A stretch of 23,801 nucleotides of DNA from a virus. The DNA lies in IMG/VR virus record IMGVR_UViG_3300007609_000090, positions 1 through 23,801 of that record. The stretch is one strand, 5' to 3'. Every line of letters starts with the position of its first letter. Position 1 is the stretch's first letter. Below the pieces are notes generated by a model. It saw nothing but the letters and a program-made list of their open reading frames with translations, was not told the origin of the DNA and ran no database searches. The position numbers were made by a program, and so were the translations under genes. Below, piece by piece: positions 12,264-21,598 of the stretch.

Positions 12264-13961
12264 ATGGCAGTTTGTAAACCAATTTATCCTACTACATCGA
12301 TTATAGCTTCAAACAGCATAGTCGATATAACGCAGCTCAATGATCCGTTATCGAGATTCGATAATCAGGAGCTGCGTGCAATCACGTCTTTAAATAACAC
12401 TCTTCTGCAAAATGTAGATCTTACACCTTATCCCGCTTTAAGTGTAAACCAACAGCCAAGAGTAATTACCGAAGCAGAGTTTGCTGATATTCTTATCACT
12501 TCTGGGTTGTCGATAGACTTTGTTCAAACAACATTTCTTAATAACCTTCCTATTTCAATCGATAACCGATCTAGAAACGATCTTATCAATTCACTGGTGG
12601 AAAGTGGGTACGACAGACATGAAATAATTAGCTCTACCAACTCTCAAAACGTTGTTACTCTATTAGCTATACAGAACAATTACTTTAACAATCAAGGGTT
12701 TAACGAAAACCTTTGTGCTAGTTTTATTGATCCGTTTAAAAAGATTCTAAGTGTTGCACAAACCTTTACTGATCTTATTGGTGGGATTCAAGGTCTTGCC
12801 TCAAACATTTCTAGCCTGTTAGGCGACATCGAAAAGTATGGTTCTTTGAGTGGAATCATATCCTCTCTAATGTCGACGCTTGAGGGATTTCAGCAGCAGC
12901 TACTAAACCTCGTTGATACAGTAAAGGATTCCTTATTGCAGACCGTTAAAGGGATAGAGGATACTGCAAAGCGTTTGTTTAACGAGATTGGCGAATTACC
13001 AAAGGCTGCTTATACATTCATTAAGAAAAAGATACAACAGGTAAAAGGCTTCTTTTCAGCTGAGAACATGGATAAGTTAAAAGAAGATATTGCGGGATTC
13101 TTTAAGAAGTCCATAAGTCAGTTTGAAGATGTCGTACCAGACGTGTTGAATTTCTTCTTACTGAAAGCGTGTGGTTTAGCTGAAATGGTTAATTCGATTA
13201 TGAATAAGCCAGTTGATAACCTTTCTGGTTTAATCTCTTCTTATACTGACACCCATAATGCAGCTTCCACATTCTCCAATAATATGAGAAGCACTGTGTC
13301 AACTTCTGGTGCACTACGAATCCCTCCTCAAACAAGAAAAGTGGATAGAGATTCGGGTCGTGGTGTTTACAACAGAGCTAATCCTGCTGAGCAATATTTA
13401 CCGGACGATTTAACCAGCGAAGAGCAGAATCTATTGGATCAAATCTCGAACACTGGCCTAAAAGGATACTTTAACTTCAACGGGTCCAATGTACCTAATA
13501 TGGGTAAACTCTCAAAAGAACGATTTGAGAATAACAAGAACAATCCTGAGCACGCTAGATATTTCGACGCAAGTGAAAACTATAATTATGATCTGGGTAG
13601 CAACGGTGGGATAGTAGATGCTGGATGGGGCAAGGTAAAACTAGGAGTATGGGTGCGTTTAATAAGAGCTGTAGATGCTACTCGGGATGCGGGATTCGAT
13701 CTACCTGAACTTACGATTAACAGCGCATATCGTAGTCCTTACTATAATTGGTATCTTAGAGAAGTGTTAAACAAGAGTGGAGTCGCTATCAATTCTCGTC
13801 ACACTAAAGGACAAGCTATTGATATCAGCACCGCAGGGATAAACTCTAGCGCAATAAACGAATTTACAAGACGAATGAGAGCTGCTGGATTTGGTGGCTT
13901 TGGATCATATCCTTCCAGTGGGTTCAACCATTATGATGTCGGTCCTTTAAGATCTTGGTAA
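12264..13961 (+). CDS. tail protein with C-terminal M15-type zinc peptidase domain
   Basis: The protein has 565 residues. The first 190 are not recognised. About 160-330 is rich in amphipathic helix with hydrophobic heptads, and 330-390 is a Ser/Thr/Arg-rich linker. The C-terminus (about 440-565) has I-N-S-A-Y-R-S-P-Y-Y-N, then S-R-H-T-K-G-Q-A-I-D and a terminal F-N-H-Y-D-V-G. These fit the SxHxxGxxxD...HxD zinc site of M15 peptidases (H513, D520, H556), which cut peptide crosslinks of peptidoglycan. It follows gp5 by 2 bases and precedes gp25. Together with the GH104-type domain it gives the tail both glycan- and peptide-cutting activity. Catalytic activity is inferred. I cannot match the N-terminal part to a T4 protein. 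Confidence 0.82.
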   Translation: MAVCKPIYPTTSIIASNSIVDITQLNDPLSRFDNQELRAITSLNNTLLQNVDLTPYPALSVNQQPRVITEAEFADILITSGLSIDFVQTTFLNNLPISIDNRSRNDLINSLVESGYDRHEIISSTNSQNVVTLLAIQNNYFNNQGFNENLCASFIDPFKKILSVAQTFTDLIGGIQGLASNISSLLGDIEKYGSLSGIISSLMSTLEGFQQQLLNLVDTVKDSLLQTVKGIEDTAKRLFNEIGELPKAAYTFIKKKIQQVKGFFSAENMDKLKEDIAGFFKKSISQFEDVVPDVLNFFLLKACGLAEMVNSIMNKPVDNLSGLISSYTDTHNAASTFSNNMRSTVSTSGALRIPPQTRKVDRDSGRGVYNRANPAEQYLPDDLTSEEQNLLDQISNTGLKGYFNFNGSNVPNMGKLSKERFENNKNNPEHARYFDASENYNYDLGSNGGIVDAGWGKVKLGVWVRLIRAVDATRDAGFDLPELTINSAYRSPYYNWYLREVLNKSGVAINSRHTKGQAIDISTAGINSSAINEFTRRMRAAGFGGFGSYPSSGFNHYDVGPLRSW

Positions 13962-13965
13962 GTTT

Positions 13966-13973
13966 AATAAATA
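13966..13973 (+). promoter_or_regulatory. candidate late promoter box (one mismatch) before gp25
   Basis: AATAAATA differs from TATAAATA only at the first base. It lies in the 32-base gap before gp25, 20 bases ahead of the ATG, one of the few non-coding gaps in this operon. Weak. Confidence 0.3.
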
Positions 13974-13993
13974 ACTAAAAGAAGAGAGTACAG

Positions 13994-14401
13994 ATGGCCA
14001 TTACACCTCTTACAAAGAAAAGAGAAATCTACTCAGATTTTGGTAAGGATTTGCTTTTGAATCCTGTCAGCTCTGACGTCTCGCGTAAAATTAACGAAGA
14101 AGCTGTTAAGGAATCTATCAAGAATCTTATCCTAACAGATAGAGGTGAACGACTGTTCCAGCCTGAGGTAGGTTGCGATGTTCGCTCAATGTTGTTTGAG
14201 AACTTTACGCAAGAGACTGTAGACACAATGCGTAACATGATTTTCGAGACCATTGAAACGTATGAGCCTCGCTGTGAACTATTGGGTGTGGATGTTACCG
14301 GTAAAATTGATTCAAACGAAATACGAATCATCATTACCTTTGCGCTTATAAATAATGAGGAGCCAACAACACTCGAAGTATTATTAAATAGGATCCGATA
14401 A
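13994..14401 (+). CDS. gp25: gp25 baseplate wedge
   Basis: The protein has 135 residues (T4: 132). It is a small sheath-initiator wedge protein shared by contractile tails. Features are the N-terminal Y-S-D-F-G-K-D-L-L-L-N-P, I-L-T-D-R-G-E-R-L-F-Q-P-E-V-G-C-D-V-R, L-F-E-N-F, and the diagnostic E-P-R in T-Y-E-P-R-C-E-L-L-G-V, followed by I-R-I-I-I-T-F. It starts after a purine-rich AAGAAGAGAG stretch and overlaps gp6 by one base (TAATG). Confidence 0.97.
   Translation: MAITPLTKKREIYSDFGKDLLLNPVSSDVSRKINEEAVKESIKNLILTDRGERLFQPEVGCDVRSMLFENFTQETVDTMRNMIFETIETYEPRCELLGVDVTGKIDSNEIRIIITFALINNEEPTTLEVLLNRIR
14347..14354 (+). promoter_or_regulatory. candidate late promoter box before gp6
   Basis: An exact TATAAATA inside the end of gp25, 46 bases ahead of the gp6 ATG, the same distance range as the two boxes in the divergent gap. 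It could supply extra gp6-gp7-gp8 mRNA. It may be chance. Confidence 0.4.
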
Positions 14402-16176
14402 TGGCAGATCAGACATTCACAAATCTTGACTTTGAAAATGTAAAGGCAAGTTTAAAAAGTTACCTTAAAGCACAGGATCGCTTTAAGGATTACGACTTTG
14501 AGGGATCCAATATGAATGTCCTATTGGACGTTCTTGCTTATAACACGTTCCAGAACAACTTTTATACTAACATGGCTATTAGCGAGATGTTCCTTGACTC
14601 GGCTCAGATCAAGGACAGTGTGATTTCTCATGCCAAAGAGTTAAACTATCTACCACGCTCTCGCCGTTCTGCTAATGCTAATCTTCGCGTTCAGTTCTTT
14701 CCTACCAACAGCCCAGCAACGATTACGATTCCACGTAAGACAAAGTTTACAGCTCGTTGTGGTAGCTCTACATACTCTTTCTACAATGATCAGGCTTATA
14801 CCGCGCGTGGTGTAGAGGGCCAATATGTCATAGAGGATGTTGTCGTATACGAAGGAAGATACCTCGACGAGTTCTATGAAGTGACTGGAGTAAGCGATCA
14901 GAAGTTTATCATCAACAACTCCAACGTCGACACTGCAAGCGTTCGAGTTTACATAAAAGCAAACAGCTCATCTGCAACCGAGACAGAATATCTCTATAGC
15001 TCTAATATCTTTGGTGTACAAAACGATTCTAACGTCTTTTACCTTCAGCCTCATAGTGGTAATCGATATGAGGTTGTGTTTGGCGGAGACTCTTTTGGCA
15101 AACAGCCTTCGAGTGGAAACATTATTCGTATAGAGTATCGTGCCACGAAGGGTGAAGAGGCTAATGGTATTAACACTATTGATCTTGAAACACAAATCAA
15201 CAACATCAGCAGTACCGAGACTGTAGTATCTCGATCACAAGGTGGCGCTGAACGCGAGTCGATTGAATCGATCAAATTCTTTGCTCCTAAATCGATACAG
15301 ATACAAGAACGTGCAATCACTCAGTCTGATTATGAAGTGCTTCTGAAGAATCAGTTTCCTGAAATTCAAGCAGTGTCAGCTTATGGTGGCGAAACTCTAA
15401 ACCCACCTCAGTACGGGCGCGTAATCATTTCTTTAGATGTACAGGACTCTGACGGTGTAAGTGAAAGCTCCAAAACCAAATACACCAACTTTTTAAACGA
15501 AAGAGCGCCTGTTGCTATCGAGCCTAGAATCGAATCAGCTAAATTCTTGTACGTGAACATTGAAGCAAAGGTTTATTACGATACTCAAAGAACTAGCTTA
15601 AGCGCGTCTAACATCGAACAGCTAGCTCGAACAGCTCTACTAAATTACAGTAACACAAATCTCAACGACTTTAACAGAGATGTTAGATTCAGTAAACTTG
15701 CTGCAGCTGTTGATAATTCAAGTAACGTTATTCTATCTAACGATATTCAGGCTCAAGCAGTAGTAGAGTTTAATCCTGCTCTAGGAGTCAGATCTAGCCT
15801 CAGCTTCACTTACGGTAACGGCTTGTTCAGGGACCCTCCTTTAGATCTTGGAGACGATCTTAATCTAAGAGAGCCCGCTATTAAGTCAACAGAATTTGTG
15901 TATGAGGGGAAGACGGCGTTCATAGAAGACGATGGACGCGGAATCCTAAAAGTTATTTCTAGTCAACCAGACGGCTTTGTTTATCTTAAATCTAATGCGG
16001 GGACAATTAATTATGATACGGGTGAAGTGATTATTAACAGCTTGGTTGTTGATTCGTTTTCCGGGCCATCGATAAAGTTTGTTGGTAGAACTCGCTGTGG
16101 TAACATTTTCGGCCTCAGAGATAGAATCGTAACAATCAAAGACGAAGACATTAACATAACTGTTGTTGGTAGCTAA
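14401..16176 (+). CDS. gp6: gp6 baseplate wedge
   Basis: The protein has 591 residues (T4: 660). gp6 dimers form the inner ring that links wedges (baseplate J-like family). Features are F-E-N-V-K-A-S-L-K-S-Y-L-K, Y-D-F-E-G-S-N-M-N-V-L-L-D-V-L-A-Y-N-T, N-N-F-Y-T-N-M-A-I-S-E-M-F-L-D-S-A, A-K-E-L-N-Y-L-P-R-S-R, later F-F-A-P-K-S-I-Q-I-Q-E-R-A-I-T-Q-S-D-Y and G-R-V-I-I-S-L-D-V-Q. These are characteristic of gp6 in T4-like cyanophages. The start overlaps the gp25 stop, and the next gene starts 2 bases after the stop, so the three wedge genes are probably co-translated. Confidence 0.96.
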   Translation: MADQTFTNLDFENVKASLKSYLKAQDRFKDYDFEGSNMNVLLDVLAYNTFQNNFYTNMAISEMFLDSAQIKDSVISHAKELNYLPRSRRSANANLRVQFFPTNSPATITIPRKTKFTARCGSSTYSFYNDQAYTARGVEGQYVIEDVVVYEGRYLDEFYEVTGVSDQKFIINNSNVDTASVRVYIKANSSSATETEYLYSSNIFGVQNDSNVFYLQPHSGNRYEVVFGGDSFGKQPSSGNIIRIEYRATKGEEANGINTIDLETQINNISSTETVVSRSQGGAERESIESIKFFAPKSIQIQERAITQSDYEVLLKNQFPEIQAVSAYGGETLNPPQYGRVIISLDVQDSDGVSESSKTKYTNFLNERAPVAIEPRIESAKFLYVNIEAKVYYDTQRTSLSASNIEQLARTALLNYSNTNLNDFNRDVRFSKLAAAVDNSSNVILSNDIQAQAVVEFNPALGVRSSLSFTYGNGLFRDPPLDLGDDLNLREPAIKSTEFVYEGKTAFIEDDGRGILKVISSQPDGFVYLKSNAGTINYDTGEVIINSLVVDSFSGPSIKFVGRTRCGNIFGLRDRIVTIKDEDINITVVGS

Positions 16177-16178
16177 TA

Positions 16179-19100
16179 ATGACTGATATTGTAACAAACA
16201 TTTCTTCTCTGATACAAAGTCAGTTTCCTGATATCTACAAAGAAGAAGGAGAGCAGCTGATTGCTTTCCTTGAAGCTTACTATGAGTTTTTAGAATCTAA
16301 CCCTGATTACTCAGTAAACTTGAGTAGAAACATGTTTACTATTCGGGACATCGACACCACTCTAGAAGAGTTTGTTGTCCACTTCAAAGAGAAATACCTT
16401 AAAGACTTTCCGTTTGTTTCTGCTTCCGATAAAAGATTCCTGGTAAAGAATATTCTCGATCTTTATAAGTCTAAGGGTTCTGAGCGTTCCATAACGTTGT
16501 TGATGAACATCTTATTTGGTGAAGACACAACAGAGATATACGTTCCTGGTCGAGATATCCTAAGAGCATCTGATTCGTTGTGGGTTAGACCTCAGTATCT
16601 AGAATTGACCAGCTCAGACCGTACAATCGACTTTATCGGTAATCAAATCACCGGTTCTAATTCAGGAGCAAAAGCATTTGTAGAAGGGCTTGTATCCAAA
16701 AGAGTTGGTGGTCGAATTATCGACGTGTTATATCTAAGCAACATACAAGGTAATTTTATCCGAGACGAGAGAGTCACCGATGACGGTGACTTATCTAACT
16801 GCCCCACAATCACCGGGTCTCTAACAAGCGTGGAGATAGAACTCGGCGGTCGAGATAACCAAGTTGGTGATATATTCAATATCACTAGCAGCTCTGGTAA
16901 GCAAGCTAAAGTTCGGGTAACGGAAGTGGAAGATGCTACCGGTCGAGTAGACTTCGAAATAATTAACGGTGGTTATGGCTACACTAACACTCAAGATCCA
17001 GATCTGACAGCAAGCGACGTTTATGTTGCAACAGCTATGCTGGATGTTGATAATGTTAATCTAGATTTCATCGATTATGAGACTGTATTACAGAGAATCG
17101 AAACACTAACAACACTATCAGCTAGTGACATTAACGACGCTGAACCGGGTGATTATATTTTAGGCGTAGACGGGTCTGGTACACAAGTAGCCAACGGGGT
17201 TGTAATTTCCGTAGCTAACACGGATGCTAACGGAACGATTATAACCACTGCTTCTGCTAACTCAACGATCACTCTACAGGTGTTAGATGGCGGAACGTTC
17301 AACGACCTGCGTTTAATACAAACAGCCAACGGTCAACCGTTTTACCCAACGGAATATATTGAAGAAGAGTCTGCCCTCGATATTAGCTACTCTGACGCAA
17401 CAGGAACGTTTTCACCCGGAGATGTTGTGTTCCAAGAAGAAAGAGATCCTACAGCCAACGTAATCACTAACTATGTGTTTGGTACTGTAGACACGGCTAA
17501 TGCCTCTTCTCTGTCGTTGGTTGATGCTTGGGGTCAGTTTTCTACAGAGCTTAAGATTTCCGTACAATCTAACACCGCTATCGAAGCTAGTGTGGACAGT
17601 ATTAATATTACGGAGCCAGGCGCAAGAGGACAAGTCGCGTCGGTGGATGGGGCTAACGTTAGCGTCCGTGATATATTTGGCGAGTTTACTGCTAACAATA
17701 AAATTCGTGGCACGAAAACCAGATTGATAGACACAATAGACACCGTAATCGACAGTGGTGCAACGGATCTTTGGTTGTCAGGCAACAGTGCTGCAAATGG
17801 TGTTATTGATACCGTATCAAACAATTACAGTGAAGGTATTGTAATTGGTCAGAACACCTCTTCTGTGGGTATTCACGGAAACTCGTCACCGTTTTATACA
17901 ATAGAAAACTCCAATAGCTTTTTCATAGAAACAGATCGCGAACAGCTACTATCTCCTCCCAGAAATGCTAATGGAGATATTATAGAAGCAGAAAAAACTA
18001 TAATTGACATTAAGACCGGTCAAAACGCCGACTTTGACATTGGTTTCCTTGAAGACACAGAAACCATAACACTAAACACCGACTCAGTGGGCAATGTAAA
18101 CATTGCCGGAGTTCCTTTTGTTGATGTGGCTTTAGATGGTTCGAATAGCGGAGTCGGGTTTGTTCAGAGTATTAGTATTACTGACGGAGGAACTCTTTAT
18201 TCTAACGGGTCCACAGTAACGTTTGATGGCGGCGGGTTTGCTGACGGCGAGCCGTTATTTGATGCTGAGGGTACAATCTTAACCGATGCTAACGGTACAA
18301 TTCAAACTATAACAGTTACTGATCCTGGCTCTAATTATTACGACACTCCAACAATTAATCTACCCTCAACATCCGGCGAAACTGCCAATGTAGAAGTTGT
18401 TATGGATTTCGGTTACGGGTTTGTCAAAGAACCTAACTCCGATCCGAGCACTATCCTCGGAAACGCCTTAACAGTAGAAAACTTCACGATAGGCACGATT
18501 GCTTCTTTAACAGCAATAAACCCTGGAGAGGAATATAACGCCGATCCGTTCGTGCGCGTAAGAAACAAATACATATCTTCCTATAACAGAAAGAATTTCC
18601 TGTTAAACATTTCAAATGTCGTTGGTTCCTTTATCGTGGGAGAAATTCTCGAACAGCAGATAGATAGCACAACAACAGCAAAGGGTAAGGTGCTTTCATA
18701 TCAGCCCCTAGAAAATGGTGATGGTACTATAAAAGTAGAAAGAACTTCATTCAACGTAGCTTTTGATCCTAATGTCATTATACAAGGAAGCAGAAGCGGA
18801 TCCACGGCGACAATCGAAACAATAACACTTATAGAAGACAGTGAACCGCTTGGTGACAATGCTGATATAGTTGGAACGTCAATTAATGCTTCTGGTATTG
18901 CTACAGAAGTGGATGTCATCGATTCCGGATACGGATATATTCAGGATGGAGATGTTACCTTAGAGAGAGAAGGGTTTGACTTTATCATCACCGGCAAGTC
19001 TCAGATTGTTAATCAAGGTATTTCAGAAGGATTCTGGAGAACAACTTCTTCGCATTTGAATTCAGAGAAGAAACTACACGACAATAAATACTATCAAGAG

Positions 19101-19262
19101 TTTTCGTATGATATTCAAACCGGTTTATCGCTTAACAGATATCTACATCTTATTCGGGATGTTGTACACATAAGCGGCAATGAAATCTTTGGAACGGTCG
19201 TTAGATCCAGTAATATATCTTCGCAACCCACAGTTGCTAATAGCAGTATAGAAATAGTTTAG
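16179..19262 (+). CDS. gp7: gp7-like baseplate wedge initiator with repeated beta modules
   Basis: The protein has 1027 residues (T4 gp7: 1032). The N-terminal 150 residues are helical: L-I-Q-S-Q-F-P-D-I-Y, L-I-A-F-L-E-A-Y-Y-E-F-L-E, L-V-K-N-I-L-D-L-Y-K-S-K-G-S-E-R-S. A long beta-rich middle follows with two kinds of recurring module. The first is 'G-x-I-x-x-I-x-V-x-x-x-G-x-x-Y' strands near 264, 660, 706, 772 and 906. The second has a 'G-[DE]-x-[VL]-x-Q...A-x-G' pattern starting near 414 and 821. The C-terminus has H-L-N-S-E-K-K-L-H-D-N-K-Y-Y-Q-E-F-S-Y, then R-D-V-V-H-I-S-G-N-E-I-F-G, a block I recall from cyanophage tail proteins. Size and position between gp6 and gp8 match T4 gene order. 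Direct similarity to T4 gp7 is not visible to me. Confidence 0.75.
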   Translation: MTDIVTNISSLIQSQFPDIYKEEGEQLIAFLEAYYEFLESNPDYSVNLSRNMFTIRDIDTTLEEFVVHFKEKYLKDFPFVSASDKRFLVKNILDLYKSKGSERSITLLMNILFGEDTTEIYVPGRDILRASDSLWVRPQYLELTSSDRTIDFIGNQITGSNSGAKAFVEGLVSKRVGGRIIDVLYLSNIQGNFIRDERVTDDGDLSNCPTITGSLTSVEIELGGRDNQVGDIFNITSSSGKQAKVRVTEVEDATGRVDFEIINGGYGYTNTQDPDLTASDVYVATAMLDVDNVNLDFIDYETVLQRIETLTTLSASDINDAEPGDYILGVDGSGTQVANGVVISVANTDANGTIITTASANSTITLQVLDGGTFNDLRLIQTANGQPFYPTEYIEEESALDISYSDATGTFSPGDVVFQEERDPTANVITNYVFGTVDTANASSLSLVDAWGQFSTELKISVQSNTAIEASVDSINITEPGARGQVASVDGANVSVRDIFGEFTANNKIRGTKTRLIDTIDTVIDSGATDLWLSGNSAANGVIDTVSNNYSEGIVIGQNTSSVGIHGNSSPFYTIENSNSFFIETDREQLLSPPRNANGDIIEAEKTIIDIKTGQNADFDIGFLEDTETITLNTDSVGNVNIAGVPFVDVALDGSNSGVGFVQSISITDGGTLYSNGSTVTFDGGGFADGEPLFDAEGTILTDANGTIQTITVTDPGSNYYDTPTINLPSTSGETANVEVVMDFGYGFVKEPNSDPSTILGNALTVENFTIGTIASLTAINPGEEYNADPFVRVRNKYISSYNRKNFLLNISNVVGSFIVGEILEQQIDSTTTAKGKVLSYQPLENGDGTIKVERTSFNVAFDPNVIIQGSRSGSTATIETITLIEDSEPLGDNADIVGTSINASGIATEVDVIDSGYGYIQDGDVTLEREGFDFIITGKSQIVNQGISEGFWRTTSSHLNSEKKLHDNKYYQEFSYDIQTGLSLNRYLHLIRDVVHISGNEIFGTVVRSSNISSQPTVANSSIEIV

Positions 19263-19270
19263 GAAATAAA

Positions 19271-21583
19271 ATGAAACTTCTTACAGACGCTTTTAAAGTA
19301 AATGTTGCTAAGCAATTTATTGAAGCATTTGATGAAACGGCAAATACTATCTACTACGTCGGTGCTCATAGAAGCATTCCTTTTACTGACGACATTCAGA
19401 TTCCAGAGCCGGTAAACAACGAGACTACCGTTAATCATGTATTGTATGATGAGCTGGTTTTTGGTAAACATATTACACCGTCCGATGTGGCTTACATGAT
19501 TCGCAACACTCAATGGGAAACGGGTACTGTTTACGATCAATATGACGATCTCGTTGATAATCTAAGGGATACGAACTTCTACGTCGTGTCTCAAGAGTCG
19601 AACAACTACTACATATTCAAATGCTTAGACAACAACAGAGGCGTTCCTTCTACCGACCAACCTTTGTTTTCTGAGACAGCTGCAGATGATACTTTATACA
19701 GAACAAGTGATGGGTATCAATGGAAGTATATGTGCACCGTCACCCAATCGCAATACGAAAAGTTTGCGACTGGTAACTATCTACCTATATTCGAAGACAC
19801 CAATGTTACAGCTAATGCTGTCAGCGGTGCCATCGAAACTATTGTTGTACAAGATGGTGGACAAAACTACAACAGCTATGCAACAGGAACAGTTAAAGAA
19901 GCTGCTGTTGCTGGTAATACACAGCTGTTTGCGTTGAACGGTGAAAGATTTACAGATTATCTTGTCACCGTTAATGATGTGTCGGGTTTTGTTGAGGAAA
20001 AAGTCACATCATTAGATGCAGAGGGCAACATTTCTTCAGGTATTATTGTTAATGTGTATCCTGCTAACAATACTGTTCAGGTGACTAATGTAGTTTATGA
20101 TTTTATTGCAGGTGAAACTCTAACAGGAGCCAGCAGCAACACCCAATCGAATATTGTCTCAACTTCTCGCCTAACGTTAGCACTATCAGCTAATACCGAT
20201 TTCTATAAAAACAACGCTTTTTATATTAAGTCGGGATCTGGCGCTGGTCAACTGAGAACAATCAGTGAATATATCGTGACAGGAACAGAAAGAAGAGTTC
20301 TTCTCGATCAACCTCTATCCCCTCTTCCTGACAGCAGCTCTGTATATGAAATAGGACCTAACGTGGTTATTAATGGTGATGGTCGAGGTGCTCGTGCGAT
20401 TGCTGAAGTTAATCCTTCTTCAAACACGATCACGGAAATCAATGTTATTGAGCGCGGAAGCGATTACACCTACGCTGATGTGTCAGTTGTAGCCAACACC
20501 GGTCTTATTAATGTGGACTCTGGTTTAGCTGTCGCCACTAGTTCCGCAGACGTACGCGCTATTATGGGTCCTGCGGGAGGTCATGGTGCTAATATCTTTA
20601 ATGAATTGCGCGCAAGTCGAGTTGGTGTTGGTATAGAATTTGCAAATACTGAAAACGCAACTATTCCTGTTGAAAACGATTACCGTAAACTCTCGCTGCT
20701 TAAGGATCCGTTATTTGCTAACGTTGAGATCACATTAGCTGATACGGTCGCAACAAACTTCCAAGCAGGGGAAATAGTAGTACAATCCGAGACTAATGCT
20801 ACAGGCGAGATCACAAACAGAGATGGGGATATACTCCGTTTAACTAATATCCGCGGATTCTTCGAAACCGGCAACAGTAGTGTTAACGTACTTGTTGGTC
20901 AGAGCAGCAACACCACAGCAGAGGCTGTTTCCCTCGATAGATCGTTAACAACTTTCGATCAACGTCAAAGCTTTCAAGTTGAAGTAACATACACTGGGCC
21001 AACTGGTTCCGGATTTATGGAAGACGAGTTGGTTCTCCAACCTGGCGTCAGCCAACTAAGTTCTGACATTGTGCGTTTAAATATAGATCAAAGTGCTTTT
21101 GTTTATAACGAAGGAGAAGTTATAACTCAAGCTGATACCGGAGCTCAAGGTACTATTAGTAACAGATATAACACCACTATCGAGTTGTTTAATGTGGATG
21201 GAACATTCTTATCCGGAAACACATCTGTAAACACACTTGAAGGAAGCGCATCTGGCGTGACTTCTACCGTGTTAGACGTAGATAACTCTATCCAAGCTGA
21301 TGCTATTGGATATGTTCACGAAACAAACGGGAGTGCGTCAAACACTAATGTAATATCCTTGACAGGCGTAAAAGGCAACTTTGCTATATCAGATGATGTG
21401 GCAGGTGTTATAAATACTTTTGTAGGACAACAATCAGGCGCTGTAGCAAAGATTAACGGAAGAGATGAAACAGCTAATCAAATTGTAGATGAGTCTGGTG
21501 ATATAATATACGTTGAGCATTTCCAACCGATATCTCGACAAAATGAACAAACAGAACGAATTAAACTTATCATAGAATTTTAA
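19271..21583 (+). CDS. gp8: enlarged gp8 baseplate wedge
   Basis: The protein has 770 residues, more than twice T4 gp8 (334). The N-terminus has A-F-K-V-N-V-A-K-Q-F-I and Y-Y-V-G-A-H-R-S-I-P, then Y-D-Q-Y-D-D-L-V-D-N, Y-Y-I-F-K-C-L-D-N-N-R-G and D-G-Y-Q-W-K-Y-M-C-T-V (T4: W-L-V-Y-R-C-L-D, D-G-Y-V-W-E-Y-L-F-E-I). The C-terminus D-I-I-Y-V-E-H-F-Q-P-I ... Q-T-E-R-I-K-L-I-I-E-F mirrors T4 E-M-I-Y-M-E-N-R-P-P-I ... Q-T-E-E-I-N-I-L-F-T-F. The extra length is an internal beta-rich insertion, including two ungapped 57-residue repeats (500-556 and 615-671) and a partial third near 693-727. AGGA (19261-19264) lies 6 bases before the ATG and overlaps the previous stop. In T4, gp8 binds gp7 and gp10 in the wedge. 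Confidence 0.9.
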   Translation: MKLLTDAFKVNVAKQFIEAFDETANTIYYVGAHRSIPFTDDIQIPEPVNNETTVNHVLYDELVFGKHITPSDVAYMIRNTQWETGTVYDQYDDLVDNLRDTNFYVVSQESNNYYIFKCLDNNRGVPSTDQPLFSETAADDTLYRTSDGYQWKYMCTVTQSQYEKFATGNYLPIFEDTNVTANAVSGAIETIVVQDGGQNYNSYATGTVKEAAVAGNTQLFALNGERFTDYLVTVNDVSGFVEEKVTSLDAEGNISSGIIVNVYPANNTVQVTNVVYDFIAGETLTGASSNTQSNIVSTSRLTLALSANTDFYKNNAFYIKSGSGAGQLRTISEYIVTGTERRVLLDQPLSPLPDSSSVYEIGPNVVINGDGRGARAIAEVNPSSNTITEINVIERGSDYTYADVSVVANTGLINVDSGLAVATSSADVRAIMGPAGGHGANIFNELRASRVGVGIEFANTENATIPVENDYRKLSLLKDPLFANVEITLADTVATNFQAGEIVVQSETNATGEITNRDGDILRLTNIRGFFETGNSSVNVLVGQSSNTTAEAVSLDRSLTTFDQRQSFQVEVTYTGPTGSGFMEDELVLQPGVSQLSSDIVRLNIDQSAFVYNEGEVITQADTGAQGTISNRYNTTIELFNVDGTFLSGNTSVNTLEGSASGVTSTVLDVDNSIQADAIGYVHETNGSASNTNVISLTGVKGNFAISDDVAGVINTFVGQQSGAVAKINGRDETANQIVDESGDIIYVEHFQPISRQNEQTERIKLIIEF
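20768..20938 (+). repeat. gp8 beta module, copy 1
   Basis: Residues 500-556 of the gp8 protein. Aligned without gaps to copy 2 (residues 615-671), 23 of 57 positions are identical by my count. Shared points include G-E at the start, Q6, A11-x-G13, N17-R18, the G30-x-F32 pair, G35-N36, S38-V39-N40 and G44. Confidence 0.8.
21113..21283 (+). repeat. gp8 beta module, copy 2
   Basis: Residues 615-671 of gp8, starting 115 residues after copy 1 and of equal length. The DNA itself has diverged, so this is an old protein-level duplication and not a fresh direct repeat. Confidence 0.8.
21409..21416 (+). promoter_or_regulatory. candidate late promoter box upstream of the DUF4815 gene
   Basis: An exact TATAAATA inside the 3' part of gp8, 183 bases ahead of the next ATG. 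The distance is long for a dedicated promoter, so it may be chance. Confidence 0.25.
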
Positions 21584-21598
21584 AGGTAAGAAGAACAA

